DNA of 64,000 nt from Aquincola agrisoli (GCF_036621135.1 NZ_JAZIBG010000001.1:34010-98009), one strand, 5' to 3'; shown: positions 17,958 to 28,205, counted from the first letter of the stretch. Translations and numbers: made by a program. Notes: a model not told the origin generated them from the letters alone.

Positions 17958-18833
17958 CTAAAGGGTGAGGCCGAACAGCTCGGCGATGGCTTCGCGGTAC
18001 TGCGGCTGGCCGAGGTCGTTCGTGTTGTGGTGCGAGCCGCCATCGACCAGCACGAAGCGCTTCGGCCCGCGGGCCCGTTCGTACAGTGCGCGGCCGAGTT
18101 CCGGCGGGATGAGCCGGTCGTCGCTGCCATGCACCACGAGGACTGGCGCCTTGACGTCGGCGATCCGGTCGCCGGCCTCGAAGCGCTGCGTGATCAGCGG
18201 CCCGAGCGGCAGCCAGCCCCAGCGCATCGTGCTGAACACGTCGCGGATGGAGGTGAAGGTGTTCTCGACGATCAGCCCGGACGCGTCGTCGACCTCCTGG
18301 GCCAGATGCACCGCGATGGCCCCGCCCAGCGAATGGCCGAAGACGAAGCGGCGTGCCGCAGGGTGCTGGCGGGCCAGCCAGTCCCAGGCGGCGCGGGCGT
18401 CCTGGTAGGCCATGCTTTCGGAGGGCAGCACGGCCGTGCTGCGGCCGAAGCCGCGGTAGTCGATGCCGAGCACCGAGAAGCCGAGGTCGTGCATGCGGCG
18501 CATGCGGTTGGCGCTGCCGCGCACATCCCAGCGCGCGCCGTGCAGGTACAGCAGCACCGGGGCGTCGCTGCGCGCCTGGGCGAGCCACAGCCCGTGCAAC
18601 TTCACCGGCTGGTCGGCCCGCCAGCCGCTCGAGGGTGTGTAGTGGATCCAGACGTCCTGGAGTTCGGCATCCTCGAGCTCGCCGCCCCACCAGGTGCCCT
18701 CCATGGGCTGGAAGATCCACGTTCGCTGCTGCGCATCGAGCGATGCGCAACCCGCGGCCACGCAGGCCGCCAGCAGCAATGCGAACAACTTGGCGAGCCC
18801 GTGGCGGCCCAGCCTCGAAACAACCTGGCGCAT
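17958..18833 (-). CDS. alpha/beta-hydrolase lipoprotein
   Basis: A 291-residue predicted lipoprotein. The signal peptide ends in the lipobox VAAGC at about residue 28. The hydrolase domain has the oxyanion-side VLLYLHGARWDVRGS, the family segment GIDYRGFGRS, the nucleophile elbow GHSLGG, the acid in VVHGSDDRLIPPELG and a His near the end (DGGSHHNT). It belongs to the BAAT/DUF-type serine hydrolases often annotated as alpha/beta hydrolase of unknown substrate. ATG 18833 is preferred; an upstream GTG at 18851 would add six residues. It precedes the pseudouridine synthase by 67 bp on the same strand. Confidence 0.88.
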   Translation of the reverse strand: MRQVVSRLGRHGLAKLFALLLAACVAAGCASLDAQQRTWIFQPMEGTWWGGELEDAELQDVWIHYTPSSGWRADQPVKLHGLWLAQARSDAPVLLYLHGARWDVRGSANRMRRMHDLGFSVLGIDYRGFGRSTAVLPSESMAYQDARAAWDWLARQHPAARRFVFGHSLGGAIAVHLAQEVDDASGLIVENTFTSIRDVFSTMRWGWLPLGPLITQRFEAGDRIADVKAPVLVVHGSDDRLIPPELGRALYERARGPKRFVLVDGGSHHNTNDLGQPQYREAIAELFGLTL

Positions 18834-18975
18834 GGGGCGCGATGCTTGCACAGGGCGTGCCTGGCGGTGCGCACCCGGGCCGATGGCCCGCGGCCCTACC
18901 GGAAATCTGCCTCGGTTTGCACTGCCGAAACATCTTTGCGGCAGGCGTCCGGCGTTCCGGCGATGTGGGGAGGCT

Positions 18976-19572
18976 TCAGGCGGCCAGCCTGCAGGGCGCG
19001 CCCCGCATCACCGAGCGGTGCGGCTCGCGGCTGAGCCGCTTGGCCATGCGGCGACCGAAGTTGGCCAGCGTGCAGTGCTCGCCATGCCCGACGAGCAGGC
19101 CGGGTTCCGGTTCGTCGAGGGCTTCGCCCCCCTCGACCTGCAGCCCCAGGGCCTGCAGCAACTGCACACCGGCACCGGTGGCGGCCACGGTCTTGCCCAG
19201 GTCGTAGGCGCCCTGCACGAAGCGCAGCGTGGCTTCGTCGGTCTGCAGCGTTTCCGCGCTTTGCACGCCCGAGGGAACACAGACGGCATCGAAGCGCGCC
19301 GCGGTGGTCTCGGTGACCGCGTGGTCCGGAGACAGCATCCCGCCCAGCTGCGTCGTCACCGGGGCGATGTGGGGCGCCACCAGGCGCACCTGGGCGCCCT
19401 CGCGATCGAGTTCGGCAATCAGGCGGGCGACGCACAGTTCGTCGACGCCGTCATCGATGAGCATCGCCACGCGCCAGGGCCGATGCGGGCCCGCCGCCGC
19501 GCCGTGCAGCGCCGCGGCCTGGGCGGCGGCGGTGGCGGTCGTCGAGGTGCGGGTCGTGGTGTCGGTGTTCAT
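18976..19572 (-). CDS. free-standing catalase C-terminal-like (DJ-1/PfpI fold) domain protein
   Basis: A 198-residue protein whose residues about 33-165 resemble the flavodoxin-like C-terminal domain of large-subunit (KatE/HPII) catalases: VAMLIDDGVDELCVARLIAEL, then EGAQVRLVAPHIAPV, FDAVCVPSG and FVQGAYDLGKTVAATGAG. The position of the DJ-1/PfpI nucleophilic cysteine is occupied by Gly/Ala (ATGAG), as in catalase tails, so peptidase or glyoxalase activity is unlikely. The first 30 residues are Thr/Ala-rich and look disordered. No catalase gene is adjacent. AAGGAG occurs 12 nt before the ATG. The role is unknown; I infer a ligand-binding or oligomerisation domain. Confidence 0.78.
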   Translation of the reverse strand: MNTDTTTRTSTTATAAAQAAALHGAAAGPHRPWRVAMLIDDGVDELCVARLIAELDREGAQVRLVAPHIAPVTTQLGGMLSPDHAVTETTAARFDAVCVPSGVQSAETLQTDEATLRFVQGAYDLGKTVAATGAGVQLLQALGLQVEGGEALDEPEPGLLVGHGEHCTLANFGRRMAKRLSREPHRSVMRGAPCRLAA

Positions 19573-19720
19573 GGCGCTCTGTCACTCCTTGCGTGGTTTG
19601 TGGCGTCGTGCGTTCGACGCGATGCCGCAAGGCTAGGGGAGCGCCGTCAGCCAGGATGTCGGGGTGCTGCGCGGAGGCTTGTAGGCCGACGCCTCATGAT
19701 GTTGCTGTGCAGCAATGTTG

Positions 19721-21610
<1,890 letters not shown>

Positions 21611-21616
21611 GCCGGC

Positions 21617-21622
21617 ATTCTA
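21617..21622 (-). promoter_or_regulatory. -10-like element of mutL
   Basis: TAGAAT on the minus strand, six nt before the mutL ATG at 21610, with no Shine-Dalgarno between. No convincing -35 box is visible. The mutL/dedA gap is only 43 bp, so both promoters must lie here. Confidence 0.45.
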
Positions 21623-21639
21623 GGAAGCGCGCCCGCCGC

Positions 21640-21645
21640 GATAAT
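21640..21645 (+). promoter_or_regulatory. -10-like element of dedA
   Basis: GATAAT ends 8 nt before the dedA ATG at 21654. With no Shine-Dalgarno present a leaderless transcript is plausible. The -35 region would overlap the mutL -10 on the other strand. Confidence 0.45.
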
Positions 21646-21653
21646 CCGCGCCC

Positions 21654-22325
21654 ATGGAACTCGTAGCCGCCCTCATCGACTTCATCCTGCACGTCGACGT
21701 GCACCTCGCGCAATTCGTGGCCGACTACGGCACCTGGGTCTATGCGCTGCTCTTCGCGATCGTCTTCGTCGAGACCGGCGTGGTCGTGATGCCCTTCCTG
21801 CCCGGTGATTCGCTGCTGTTCGTGGTGGGGGCGCTGTGCGGCGCCGGGCTGATGAACCTGCCGCTGGCGATGGGGCTGCTGCTGGTCGCGGCGATCCTCG
21901 GTGACCAGGTCAACTACACCATCGGCCGCGCGATCGGCCCGAAGGTGTGGCAGTGGGAGAAGAGCCGCTGGTTCAACCGCCAGGCCTTCGAGCAGGCCCA
22001 TGCGTTCTACGAGAAGTACGGCGGCGTGACGATCATCATCGCGCGCTTCATGCCGTTCATCCGCACCTTCGCGCCCTTCGTGGCCGGCGTCGCCGACATG
22101 AGCCGCACCAAGTTCACCGCGTACAACGTGGCCGGCGCCCTGCTGTGGGTGGTGGGCATCACGCTGGCTGGCTATGTGTTCGGCAACATCCCGTTCGTCA
22201 AGCAGCACCTCGACAAGATCATCTGGGCGATGATCCTGATCCCCGGCCTGCTGGCCATCTTCGGCGGCTGGCGGGCCCGCAGGGCCGCCGCCGCTGCGGC
22301 CGGCGCGCCGGCCGGCATCCGCTGA
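21654..22325 (+). CDS. DedA-family inner-membrane protein
   Basis: A 223-residue polytopic protein. DedA/VTT-domain proteins act in lipid-carrier (undecaprenyl phosphate or phospholipid) flipping and membrane homeostasis. Key features are VFVETGVVVMPFLPGDSLLF with the membrane-embedded acidic Glu, GDQVNYTIGRAIG, the conserved amphipathic segment YEKYGGVTIIIARFMPFIRTFAPFVAG with two essential-type arginines, and a C-terminal helix followed by a basic tail. Length is normal for the family. It is divergent from mutL with 43 bp between the starts and converges with amiC. Confidence 0.93.
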   Translation: MELVAALIDFILHVDVHLAQFVADYGTWVYALLFAIVFVETGVVVMPFLPGDSLLFVVGALCGAGLMNLPLAMGLLLVAAILGDQVNYTIGRAIGPKVWQWEKSRWFNRQAFEQAHAFYEKYGGVTIIIARFMPFIRTFAPFVAGVADMSRTKFTAYNVAGALLWVVGITLAGYVFGNIPFVKQHLDKIIWAMILIPGLLAIFGGWRARRAAAAAAGAPAGIR

Positions 22326-22350
22326 AGCACCGGCCCGCGCGCGCGGGCCG

Positions 22351-23748
22351 TCAGAGCTGGCGCTGCCGCGCCAGCGGCGGGTTCTTCGCGAAGTAGCGCT
22401 GGATGCCCACGCTCAGGGCCCTGACCAGCTCTCGCTGGTAGGCCGTGCTGCGCAGCTTGGCTTCTTCCTCGGGGTTCGAGATGAAGGCCGTCTCGACCAG
22501 GATGCTCGGGATGTCGGGTGCCTTGAGCACCGCGAAGCCGGCCTGCTCGACACGCGGCTTGTGCAGGCGGCCGACGCGGTCGAGCTCGCCCAGCACCTCG
22601 CCGCCCACGCGCAGGCTGTCCTTGATCTGCGCGTGCGTGCTCATGTCGAGCATCGTGCGCAGCACCTGCGCATCGGCCGAGCGCACATTGACGCCGCCCA
22701 CCACGTCGGCGGCGTTCTCGCGGTTGGCCATCCAGCGCGCCGCGGTGCTGCTGGCGCCGCCCTGCGACAGCGCGAACACCGAGGCGCCGCGCGCCTTGGG
22801 CGTGATGAAGGCGTCGGCGTGGATCGACACGAACAGGTCGGCTTGCACGCGACGCGCCTTGTTCACCCGCTCGTGCAGCGGCACGAAGAAGTCGGCATCG
22901 CGGGTCATGAAGGCGCGCATGCCGGGCACGGCGTTGATGCGTTCGCGCAGCTGCAGCGCGATGGCCAGCACCACGTCCTTCTCCCGCAGGCCGCTGGGGC
23001 CGATGGCGCCGGGATCCTCGCCGCCGTGCCCCGGGTCGAGCGCGACCACGACCAAGCGGTCGATCTTGCTCTGCGTCTCCGCACGCGGCCCGAGGGCCGG
23101 CGGCGTGGCCGGGGGCGGCATGGGGGCGGCCGCCACCACCGGCGGCGGCACCACGGCCGGTGCTGGCGGCAGGGTGCCCGGCGGCGGCGCTTCGGCCACG
23201 GGCGGCGGCGCACCGACGCGGCCGATGAATTCACCCAACGCATCCTGCACCGACTGCGCCGCCTCGCGCTCGGATTGCTCCTTGTCGCGGATCAGCGCGA
23301 GCAGCGGGTCGACCGGCTGCGTGGGGTAGAGGTCGAACACCAGGCGATGCTGGTAGGCCGCCACCGGCGCCAGCGCGAACTGCTGCGGCGCGGTGGACTG
23401 CTTGAGGTCGATCACCAGCCGCACGACGCGCGGCTGGTACTGCCCCACGCGGATGCCGGCGATGAAGGGGTCGTCCGCGCGCACCTTGCCCACCAGCTCG
23501 CGCAGCTGCGGGCTCAGCTCCAGGCCGTCGATGTCGACCACCATGCGCTCCGGTCCGGTGATCAGCTGGTGCGAGGCGGCGAGGGCCTGGTCGGACTCGA
23601 TCGTGACGCGGGTGTAGTCTTCGGCCGGCCAGACGCGCACGGCCACGATGCCGGCACCGTAGGCCAGGTCGCCCGCACCGATCAGCAGCACGACGCTGCC
23701 GAACTGGCGCAGCACTGCGCGGCGACGGAGCGGGGGCGCCGTCGTCAC
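22351..23748 (-). CDS. amiC: N-acetylmuramoyl-L-alanine amidase, AmiC type
   Basis: A 465-residue periplasmic zinc amidase that cleaves septal peptidoglycan during daughter-cell separation. The N-terminus (LRRRAVLRQFGSVVLLIG) has a twin-arginine-like signal, as in E. coli AmiC. An AMIN domain (about 40-150) targets the septum; a Pro/Ala linker (about 185-230) follows. The Amidase_3 domain holds the zinc ligands in DPGHGGEDPGA, LREKDVVLAIA and SIHADAF and the catalytic Glu in LVETAFISN. The GTG start at 23748 overlaps the tsaE stop (GTGA, 23745-23748), so the two are coupled. Confidence 0.94.
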   Translation of the reverse strand: MTTAPPLRRRAVLRQFGSVVLLIGAGDLAYGAGIVAVRVWPAEDYTRVTIESDQALAASHQLITGPERMVVDIDGLELSPQLRELVGKVRADDPFIAGIRVGQYQPRVVRLVIDLKQSTAPQQFALAPVAAYQHRLVFDLYPTQPVDPLLALIRDKEQSEREAAQSVQDALGEFIGRVGAPPPVAEAPPPGTLPPAPAVVPPPVVAAAPMPPPATPPALGPRAETQSKIDRLVVVALDPGHGGEDPGAIGPSGLREKDVVLAIALQLRERINAVPGMRAFMTRDADFFVPLHERVNKARRVQADLFVSIHADAFITPKARGASVFALSQGGASSTAARWMANRENAADVVGGVNVRSADAQVLRTMLDMSTHAQIKDSLRVGGEVLGELDRVGRLHKPRVEQAGFAVLKAPDIPSILVETAFISNPEEEAKLRSTAYQRELVRALSVGIQRYFAKNPPLARQRQL

Positions 23749-24233
23749 AGGGCGTGCAGCAGCGCGAGGCCGCAAGGGGTGTGGGCGTGCAGGGTCACGG
23801 CCCGTTGATCATCGTCGAGCGGTGCGAGTTCCATGCGGAGGTCCGGTGCGGGCAGGGCGGCGGCCACTTTCTCGGGCCATTCGGCCAGCTTCAGGCCGGG
23901 CTGGGCGAACACGTCCCGGAAGCCCGCGTCGTCCCATTCGGCGGCGTCTTCGAAGCGGTAGAAGTCGAAGTGCGCCACGGGCGGGCCGTCGGCCAGCTCG
24001 TAGGGTTCGAGCACGGCATAGGTCGGGCTCTTGATGCGGCCCTGCACGCCCAGCGCGCGCAGCAGGTGGCGCACGAAGGTCGTCTTGCCGGCGCCCAGCG
24101 GCCCATGCAACTCGATGAAGGCATTGCGCAGCGCAGGCTGCGCCGCCAGCGCCTGGGCGGTGGCGGTGCAGGCGGCCTCGTCGGGCCAGCGCAGGATGCG
24201 GGTTTCTAGAATCGGGCGATGCGGGAGCGTCAT
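23745..24233 (-). CDS. tsaE: tRNA threonylcarbamoyladenosine biosynthesis ATPase TsaE
   Basis: A 162-residue ATPase working with TsaB and TsaD to make t6A37 in ANN-reading tRNAs. It has the P-loop GPLGAGKTTFVR near residues 44-55, IKSPTYAVLEPYE as switch region, the invariant HFDFYRF, and LAEWPEKV in place of the usual EWxE motif. Length is typical. The ATG at 24233 is the only good start; it lies inside the first codons of the divergent queG, so the two 5' ends overlap by 15 bp. The frame appears open far beyond this start, but that part is antisense to queG. Confidence 0.93.
   Translation of the reverse strand: MTLPHRPILETRILRWPDEAACTATAQALAAQPALRNAFIELHGPLGAGKTTFVRHLLRALGVQGRIKSPTYAVLEPYELADGPPVAHFDFYRFEDAAEWDDAGFRDVFAQPGLKLAEWPEKVAAALPAPDLRMELAPLDDDQRAVTLHAHTPCGLALLHAL
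24207..24212 (+). promoter_or_regulatory. -10-like element of queG
   Basis: TAGAAT sits 6 nt before the queG ATG at 24219. It lies within the tsaE coding region on the opposite strand. No Shine-Dalgarno and no clear -35 are seen. Confidence 0.4.
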
Positions 24234-25403
24234 CACGACATCGACGGGCAGGTACTGCTGGTGCAGCTGCGCACGTGGGCTCGGGAGCTGGGATTCTCCC
24301 AGATCGGTGTTTCCGGCGTCGATCTCACCGATGCGGAGCCCGGCCTGCAGGCCTGGCTCGATGCGGGCTTCCATGGTTCGATGGCCTACATGGCGGCGCA
24401 CGGCCTGAAGCGGGCGAGGCCTCAGGTGCTGGTGCCGGGCACGGTGCGCGTGGTCACCGCGCGCATGGACTACCTGCCCGGCGGCACCGCCGACGGGTGG
24501 CGCGATGCCGAGTGGACGCGCATCGGCCGGCCGCAGGCGGCCACCGTGTCGGTCTATGCCCGCGGCCGCGATTACCACAAGGTCATGCGGGCCCGGCTGC
24601 AGAAGCTGGCCGACCGGCTGGGCGAGGCCGTCGGGCCGCTGGGCCACCGCGTGTTCACCGATTCGGCCCCGGTGCTCGAGGTTGCGCTGGCCACCCGCAG
24701 TGGCCTCGGCTGGCGCGGCAAGCACACGCTGGCGCTGCGCCGCGATGCCGGCTCGATGTTCTTCCTCGGCGAGATCTACATCGACCTGCCGCTGCCGCTG
24801 ACCGAAGCGGAGCCGCCGCATTGCGGGCGCTGCACGGCCTGCATCGAGATCTGCCCCACCCAGGCCATCGTCGGCCCGTACCGGCTCGACGCGCGGCGAT
24901 GCATCTCGTACCTGACGATCGAGCACGCCGGTCCCATCCCCGAGCCGCTGCGCGCAGCGATCGGCAACCGCATCTACGGCTGCGACGACTGCCAGCTCGC
25001 CTGCCCCTGGAACAAGTACGCGCAGCGCGCCGTGCTGCCCGACTTCGACGTGCGGCCAGCGCTGGCCGAGCCCACGCTGCTCGCCCTGTGGGCGTGGGAC
25101 GAGGCCGAGTTCCTGCGCCGCACCGAGGGCAGCGCGATCCGCCGCATCGGCCACGAGCGCTGGCTGCGCAACCTGGCCGTGGCCCTGGGCAATGCGTGGC
25201 GTACCACCGGCGATCCGGCCATCGCCGAAGCCTTGGCCGGCCGGCGCGACGCGGCGACCCCGCTGGTGCGCGAGCACATCGACTGGGCGCTGGCTCAGCG
25301 CAGCGGCGGGCCGAGCGCGGCGAAGGCCGCCAGCGCCAGCGGTACGCTCAGCATGCCCAGCAGCGTGGACACCGTCACCAGCCCGGCGACGAAGCTGGCG
25401 TGA
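24219..25403 (+). CDS. queG: epoxyqueuosine reductase
   Basis: A 394-residue cobalamin-dependent iron-sulfur enzyme for the last step of queuosine synthesis, reducing epoxyqueuosine to queuosine in tRNA. The N-terminal domain includes WARELGFSQIGVSGVDL and FHGSMAYMAAHG. Two [4Fe-4S] sites are given by CGRCTACIEICP (from about residue 202) and CDDCQLACPWN (from about 255). A HEAT-like C-terminal part holds RRIGHERWLRNLAVALGN. The last 35 codons run antisense into the AEC-transporter gene (109-bp overlap) and are probably a dispensable tail. The start is ATG 24219. Confidence 0.94.
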   Translation: MRERHHDIDGQVLLVQLRTWARELGFSQIGVSGVDLTDAEPGLQAWLDAGFHGSMAYMAAHGLKRARPQVLVPGTVRVVTARMDYLPGGTADGWRDAEWTRIGRPQAATVSVYARGRDYHKVMRARLQKLADRLGEAVGPLGHRVFTDSAPVLEVALATRSGLGWRGKHTLALRRDAGSMFFLGEIYIDLPLPLTEAEPPHCGRCTACIEICPTQAIVGPYRLDARRCISYLTIEHAGPIPEPLRAAIGNRIYGCDDCQLACPWNKYAQRAVLPDFDVRPALAEPTLLALWAWDEAEFLRRTEGSAIRRIGHERWLRNLAVALGNAWRTTGDPAIAEALAGRRDAATPLVREHIDWALAQRSGGPSAAKAASASGTLSMPSSVDTVTSPATKLA

Positions 25404-26209
25404 CCGCCCAGCCGGGCCGCGAGCACGTAGCAGCTCGAGGCGGTCGGCAGCGCCGAGAACGCGACCACGACCAGCTGCTGCACCGGCGGCAGGTCGGTCC
25501 AGCGGATGAACACCACCGTCAACAGCGGCAGCGCCAGGTGCCGGATGGCCAGCAGCGCCGCCGCCAGGCGCGGTGCATCCCGCAGCGCGCCGAAGCGCAG
25601 CCCCGCGCCCACCGCCATCAGCCCAATCGGCAATGCAGCCAGGCCGATGCGGTTCAGCGTGGTGCCCACGGCCTCCGGGAAGCGCACGCCAATCAGGCTG
25701 GCCGCCAGGCCGGCCAGCGTGCTGACGATCAGCGGGTTGCGCACCAGTTCGCGCAGGAAGCCGTGGCCGCCGTGCCGGGCCAGCGGCCACACCGCGGCGA
25801 TGTTGCAGGCGGGCACCGCGACGGCCACCAGCAGCGCGACCGCCGCCAGCCCGGGCGCCCCGCCGATGCGCTCGGCCAGGGCCAGCGCGATATACGAGTT
25901 GAACCGGAAGGCGACCTGGGCGCCCGAGGCGTGGATGCGCGCATCCACGCCGGGCCAGCGTGCGAGCGACAGCGACAGCAGGATGCCGGTGCCCACCACC
26001 GCCAGGCCGGCCACGCCCAGCGTCGCCAGTGCGCCGGGCTGCAGCGGGTTGCGCACGATGGAGTTGAACAGCAGCACCGGGAAGAGCAGGTAGTACACGA
26101 GGCGCTCGGCGCCGTCCCACACGCTGCGGTCGAGCGGCGTGTAGCGGCACACGAAGAACCCCACGACGATCAGCAGGAAGTCGGGCAGCAGGAGAAAGGC
26201 GGTCTGCAT
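25295..26209 (-). CDS. AEC (auxin efflux carrier) family transporter
   Basis: A 304-residue inner-membrane protein with about ten helices. The N-terminal MQTAFLLLPDFLLIVVGFFVCRY and the helix containing LLFPVLLFNSIVRNPL are typical of bacterial AEC carriers such as malonate or malate permeases; the pseudo-repeat NPLIVSTLAGLAASLIGVRFPE starts the second half. The substrate is unknown, probably a small organic anion. ATG 26209 is chosen over an upstream ATG at 26239 because the hydrophobic helix starts directly after it. It is divergent from the Bug-type gene and convergent with queG. Confidence 0.87.
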   Translation of the reverse strand: MQTAFLLLPDFLLIVVGFFVCRYTPLDRSVWDGAERLVYYLLFPVLLFNSIVRNPLQPGALATLGVAGLAVVGTGILLSLSLARWPGVDARIHASGAQVAFRFNSYIALALAERIGGAPGLAAVALLVAVAVPACNIAAVWPLARHGGHGFLRELVRNPLIVSTLAGLAASLIGVRFPEAVGTTLNRIGLAALPIGLMAVGAGLRFGALRDAPRLAAALLAIRHLALPLLTVVFIRWTDLPPVQQLVVVAFSALPTASSCYVLAARLGGHASFVAGLVTVSTLLGMLSVPLALAAFAALGPPLR

Positions 26210-26286
26210 GCGGCCGAGTCTGCCATCGCGCAGCGGCATGAATGGCAGGCCACATAATTCCCGCTTCGCAACAGGAGAGCTTGCCG

Positions 26287-27267
26287 ATGAAACGCAACAC
26301 CCTCAAAGCCCTGGCCTCGCTGAGCGCGCTGACCCTGCTGCCGGCGGTGCTGCCCGCCTGGGCGCAGTCGTATCCCAGCAAGCCGGTTCGCCTCGTGGTG
26401 CCGTTTGCGCCCGGCGGGACGACCGACATCATTTCCCGCGTCGTCGCCGAGAAGGCCAACCTGGCGCTGGGCCAGACGGTGGTGGTCGAGAACAAGGGCG
26501 GCGGCGGCGGCTCGATCGGCGCGATCGAGCTGATCCGCGCCGCACCCGACGGCTACACGCTGGGCACGGCCACCGTGTCGACCACGGCGTCGAATCCGGC
26601 GATCAACACCAAGATCGGCTACAACCCGATCACCGACTTCACGCCCATCATCAACATCGCGGCCACGCCCAACGTGATCGTGGTGCACCCCTCGTTCCCG
26701 GCCAAGGACTACAAGACCTTCCTGGAAGTCATCAAGAAGAACCCCGGCAAGTACAGCTACGCCACGTCGGGCACCGGCGGCATCGGCCACCTCCAGACCG
26801 AGCTGTTCAAGAGCCTGACCGGCACCTTCATCACCCACATCCCCTACCGCGGCGCCGGCCCCGCGCTGAACGACACCGTGGCGGGCCAGGTGCCGATCAT
26901 GTTCGACAACCTGCCGTCGGCGCTGCCGTTCATCAAGGACGGCCGGCTGGTCGCGATCGTGGTCGCGGCGCCGCAGCGCCTGGCGGTGCTGCCGAACGTT
27001 CCGACGTTCAAGGAAGTGGGCCTGGAAGCCGCCAACCGCATGGCCTACTACGGCATCCTGGGCCCCAAGGGCCTGCCGAAGGACATCGTGGACAAGGTCG
27101 CCGCCGCGGTGAAGAAGACCGCGGAACTGCCCGATGTGAAGAAGCGCATCGAGGACACCGGTTCGCTGCTGGTGCTGAACACGCCGGACGAGTTCGCCGC
27201 GCAGATCCGCGCCGAGTTCGACGTGTACAAGAAGGTCGTGCAGCAGCAGAAGCTCACGCTGGAGTGA
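26287..27267 (+). CDS. Bug-type (TctC family) solute-binding protein
   Basis: A 326-residue periplasmic binding protein of the tripartite tricarboxylate transporter family. The signal peptide ends at AWAQ near residue 26, directly before SYPSKPVRLVVPFAPGGTTDI, the signature that opens every Bug protein. Further family segments are GQTVVVENKGGGGGSIG, APDGYTLGTA and THIPYRGAGPALNDTVAGQV. No TctA/TctB membrane genes are present in the window, so it is an orphan like most Bug proteins in Burkholderiales. AGGAGA lies 10 nt before the ATG and a CATAAT -10-like box at 26253-26258. The ligand is unknown. Confidence 0.92.
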   Translation: MKRNTLKALASLSALTLLPAVLPAWAQSYPSKPVRLVVPFAPGGTTDIISRVVAEKANLALGQTVVVENKGGGGGSIGAIELIRAAPDGYTLGTATVSTTASNPAINTKIGYNPITDFTPIINIAATPNVIVVHPSFPAKDYKTFLEVIKKNPGKYSYATSGTGGIGHLQTELFKSLTGTFITHIPYRGAGPALNDTVAGQVPIMFDNLPSALPFIKDGRLVAIVVAAPQRLAVLPNVPTFKEVGLEAANRMAYYGILGPKGLPKDIVDKVAAAVKKTAELPDVKKRIEDTGSLLVLNTPDEFAAQIRAEFDVYKKVVQQQKLTLE

Positions 27268-27292
27268 TGCCGCAGCCGCCTGGACAAGCCGC

Positions 27293-28195
27293 GTGAGCCC
27301 GCGGGAACAAAGCCAGGCGCTGATCGACCGCTTCGTCGATGCCTTGTGGATCGAGGACGGCCTGGCGGCCAACTCGCTGGCCGCCTACCGCCGCGACCTG
27401 CAGGGCTGCGCGGACTGGCTGGCTGCCGAACCGGCCAAGGCGCTCGACGCGGCAGGCGAGGCCGACCTGCTGGGTTACATCGCGGCCCGCCATGCGGGCT
27501 CGCGTGCCACCAGCTCGAACCGCCGGCTGACGGTCTTCAAGCGGTTCTTCCGCTGGGCGCTGCGCGAGCGCCTGGTGGCCGCCGATCCCACGCTGCGCCT
27601 GCGCATGGCCAAGCAGCCGATGCGTGTGCCCAAGACCTTGAGCGAGTCGCAGGTGGAGGCGCTGCTGTGCGCGCCGGACACCGGCAAGCCGCTGGGCCTG
27701 CGCGACCGCGCGATGCTGGAACTGATGTACGCCAGCGGCCTGCGGGTGAGCGAACTCGTGGGCTTGCAGACCATCCAGGTCGGGCTGGCCGAGGGGGTGC
27801 TGCGCGTCACCGGCAAGGGCTCCAAGGAGCGGCTGGTGCCCTTCGGCGACGAGGCGCACGCCTGGATCACACGCTACCTGGCGGACGCGCGCGCCGCGAT
27901 CCTGCAGGGGCAGGCCAGCCAGGCGCTGTTCGTCACCGCGCGCGGCGGTGGGATGACGCGGCAGATGTTCTGGGCCATCGTGAAGAAGCACGCGCTGACG
28001 GCGGGGATCACCGCGCCGCTGTCGCCGCACACCCTGCGCCACGCGTTCGCCACGCACCTGCTGAACCACGGCGCGGACCTGCGCGCGGTGCAGATGCTGC
28101 TGGGGCATGCCGACATCTCGACCACGACCATCTACACGCACGTGGCGCGCGAACGGCTGCGGGCGCTGCATGCGCGCCACCATCCACGCGGCTGA
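27293..28195 (+). CDS. xerD: site-specific tyrosine recombinase XerD
   Basis: A 300-residue recombinase that with XerC resolves chromosome dimers at dif. The N-terminal SAM-like core-binding domain covers about residues 5-90. The catalytic set is complete: Arg about 150 in SGLRVSELVGL, Lys in GKGSKERLVPFG, His/Arg in HTLRHAFATHLL, His in LLGHADIS and Tyr about 281 in TTIYTHV. Length and the final HxxHHPRG match XerD. The start is GTG 27293. It is a housekeeping gene, not a phage integrase: no mobile genes surround it. A strong terminator follows at 28206. Confidence 0.94.
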   Translation: MSPREQSQALIDRFVDALWIEDGLAANSLAAYRRDLQGCADWLAAEPAKALDAAGEADLLGYIAARHAGSRATSSNRRLTVFKRFFRWALRERLVAADPTLRLRMAKQPMRVPKTLSESQVEALLCAPDTGKPLGLRDRAMLELMYASGLRVSELVGLQTIQVGLAEGVLRVTGKGSKERLVPFGDEAHAWITRYLADARAAILQGQASQALFVTARGGGMTRQMFWAIVKKHALTAGITAPLSPHTLRHAFATHLLNHGADLRAVQMLLGHADISTTTIYTHVARERLRALHARHHPRG

Positions 28196-28205
28196 CACCC
28201 AAAGA

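Noticed and set aside
18976..19572. DJ-1/PfpI protease or glyoxalase
   Set aside because: The nucleophilic cysteine position is Gly/Ala and the similarity is to catalase tails.
23745..26495. A 916-codon minus-strand frame covering tsaE, queG antisense and the AEC region
   Set aside because: Only the last 162 codons are coding (TsaE); the rest is antisense to queG and out of frame with the AEC gene.
27293..28195. Tyrosine recombinase as a sign of an integrated element
   Set aside because: Sequence and length fit housekeeping XerD, and no phage or element genes or att repeats are nearby. It is also 16 kb from the copper island.
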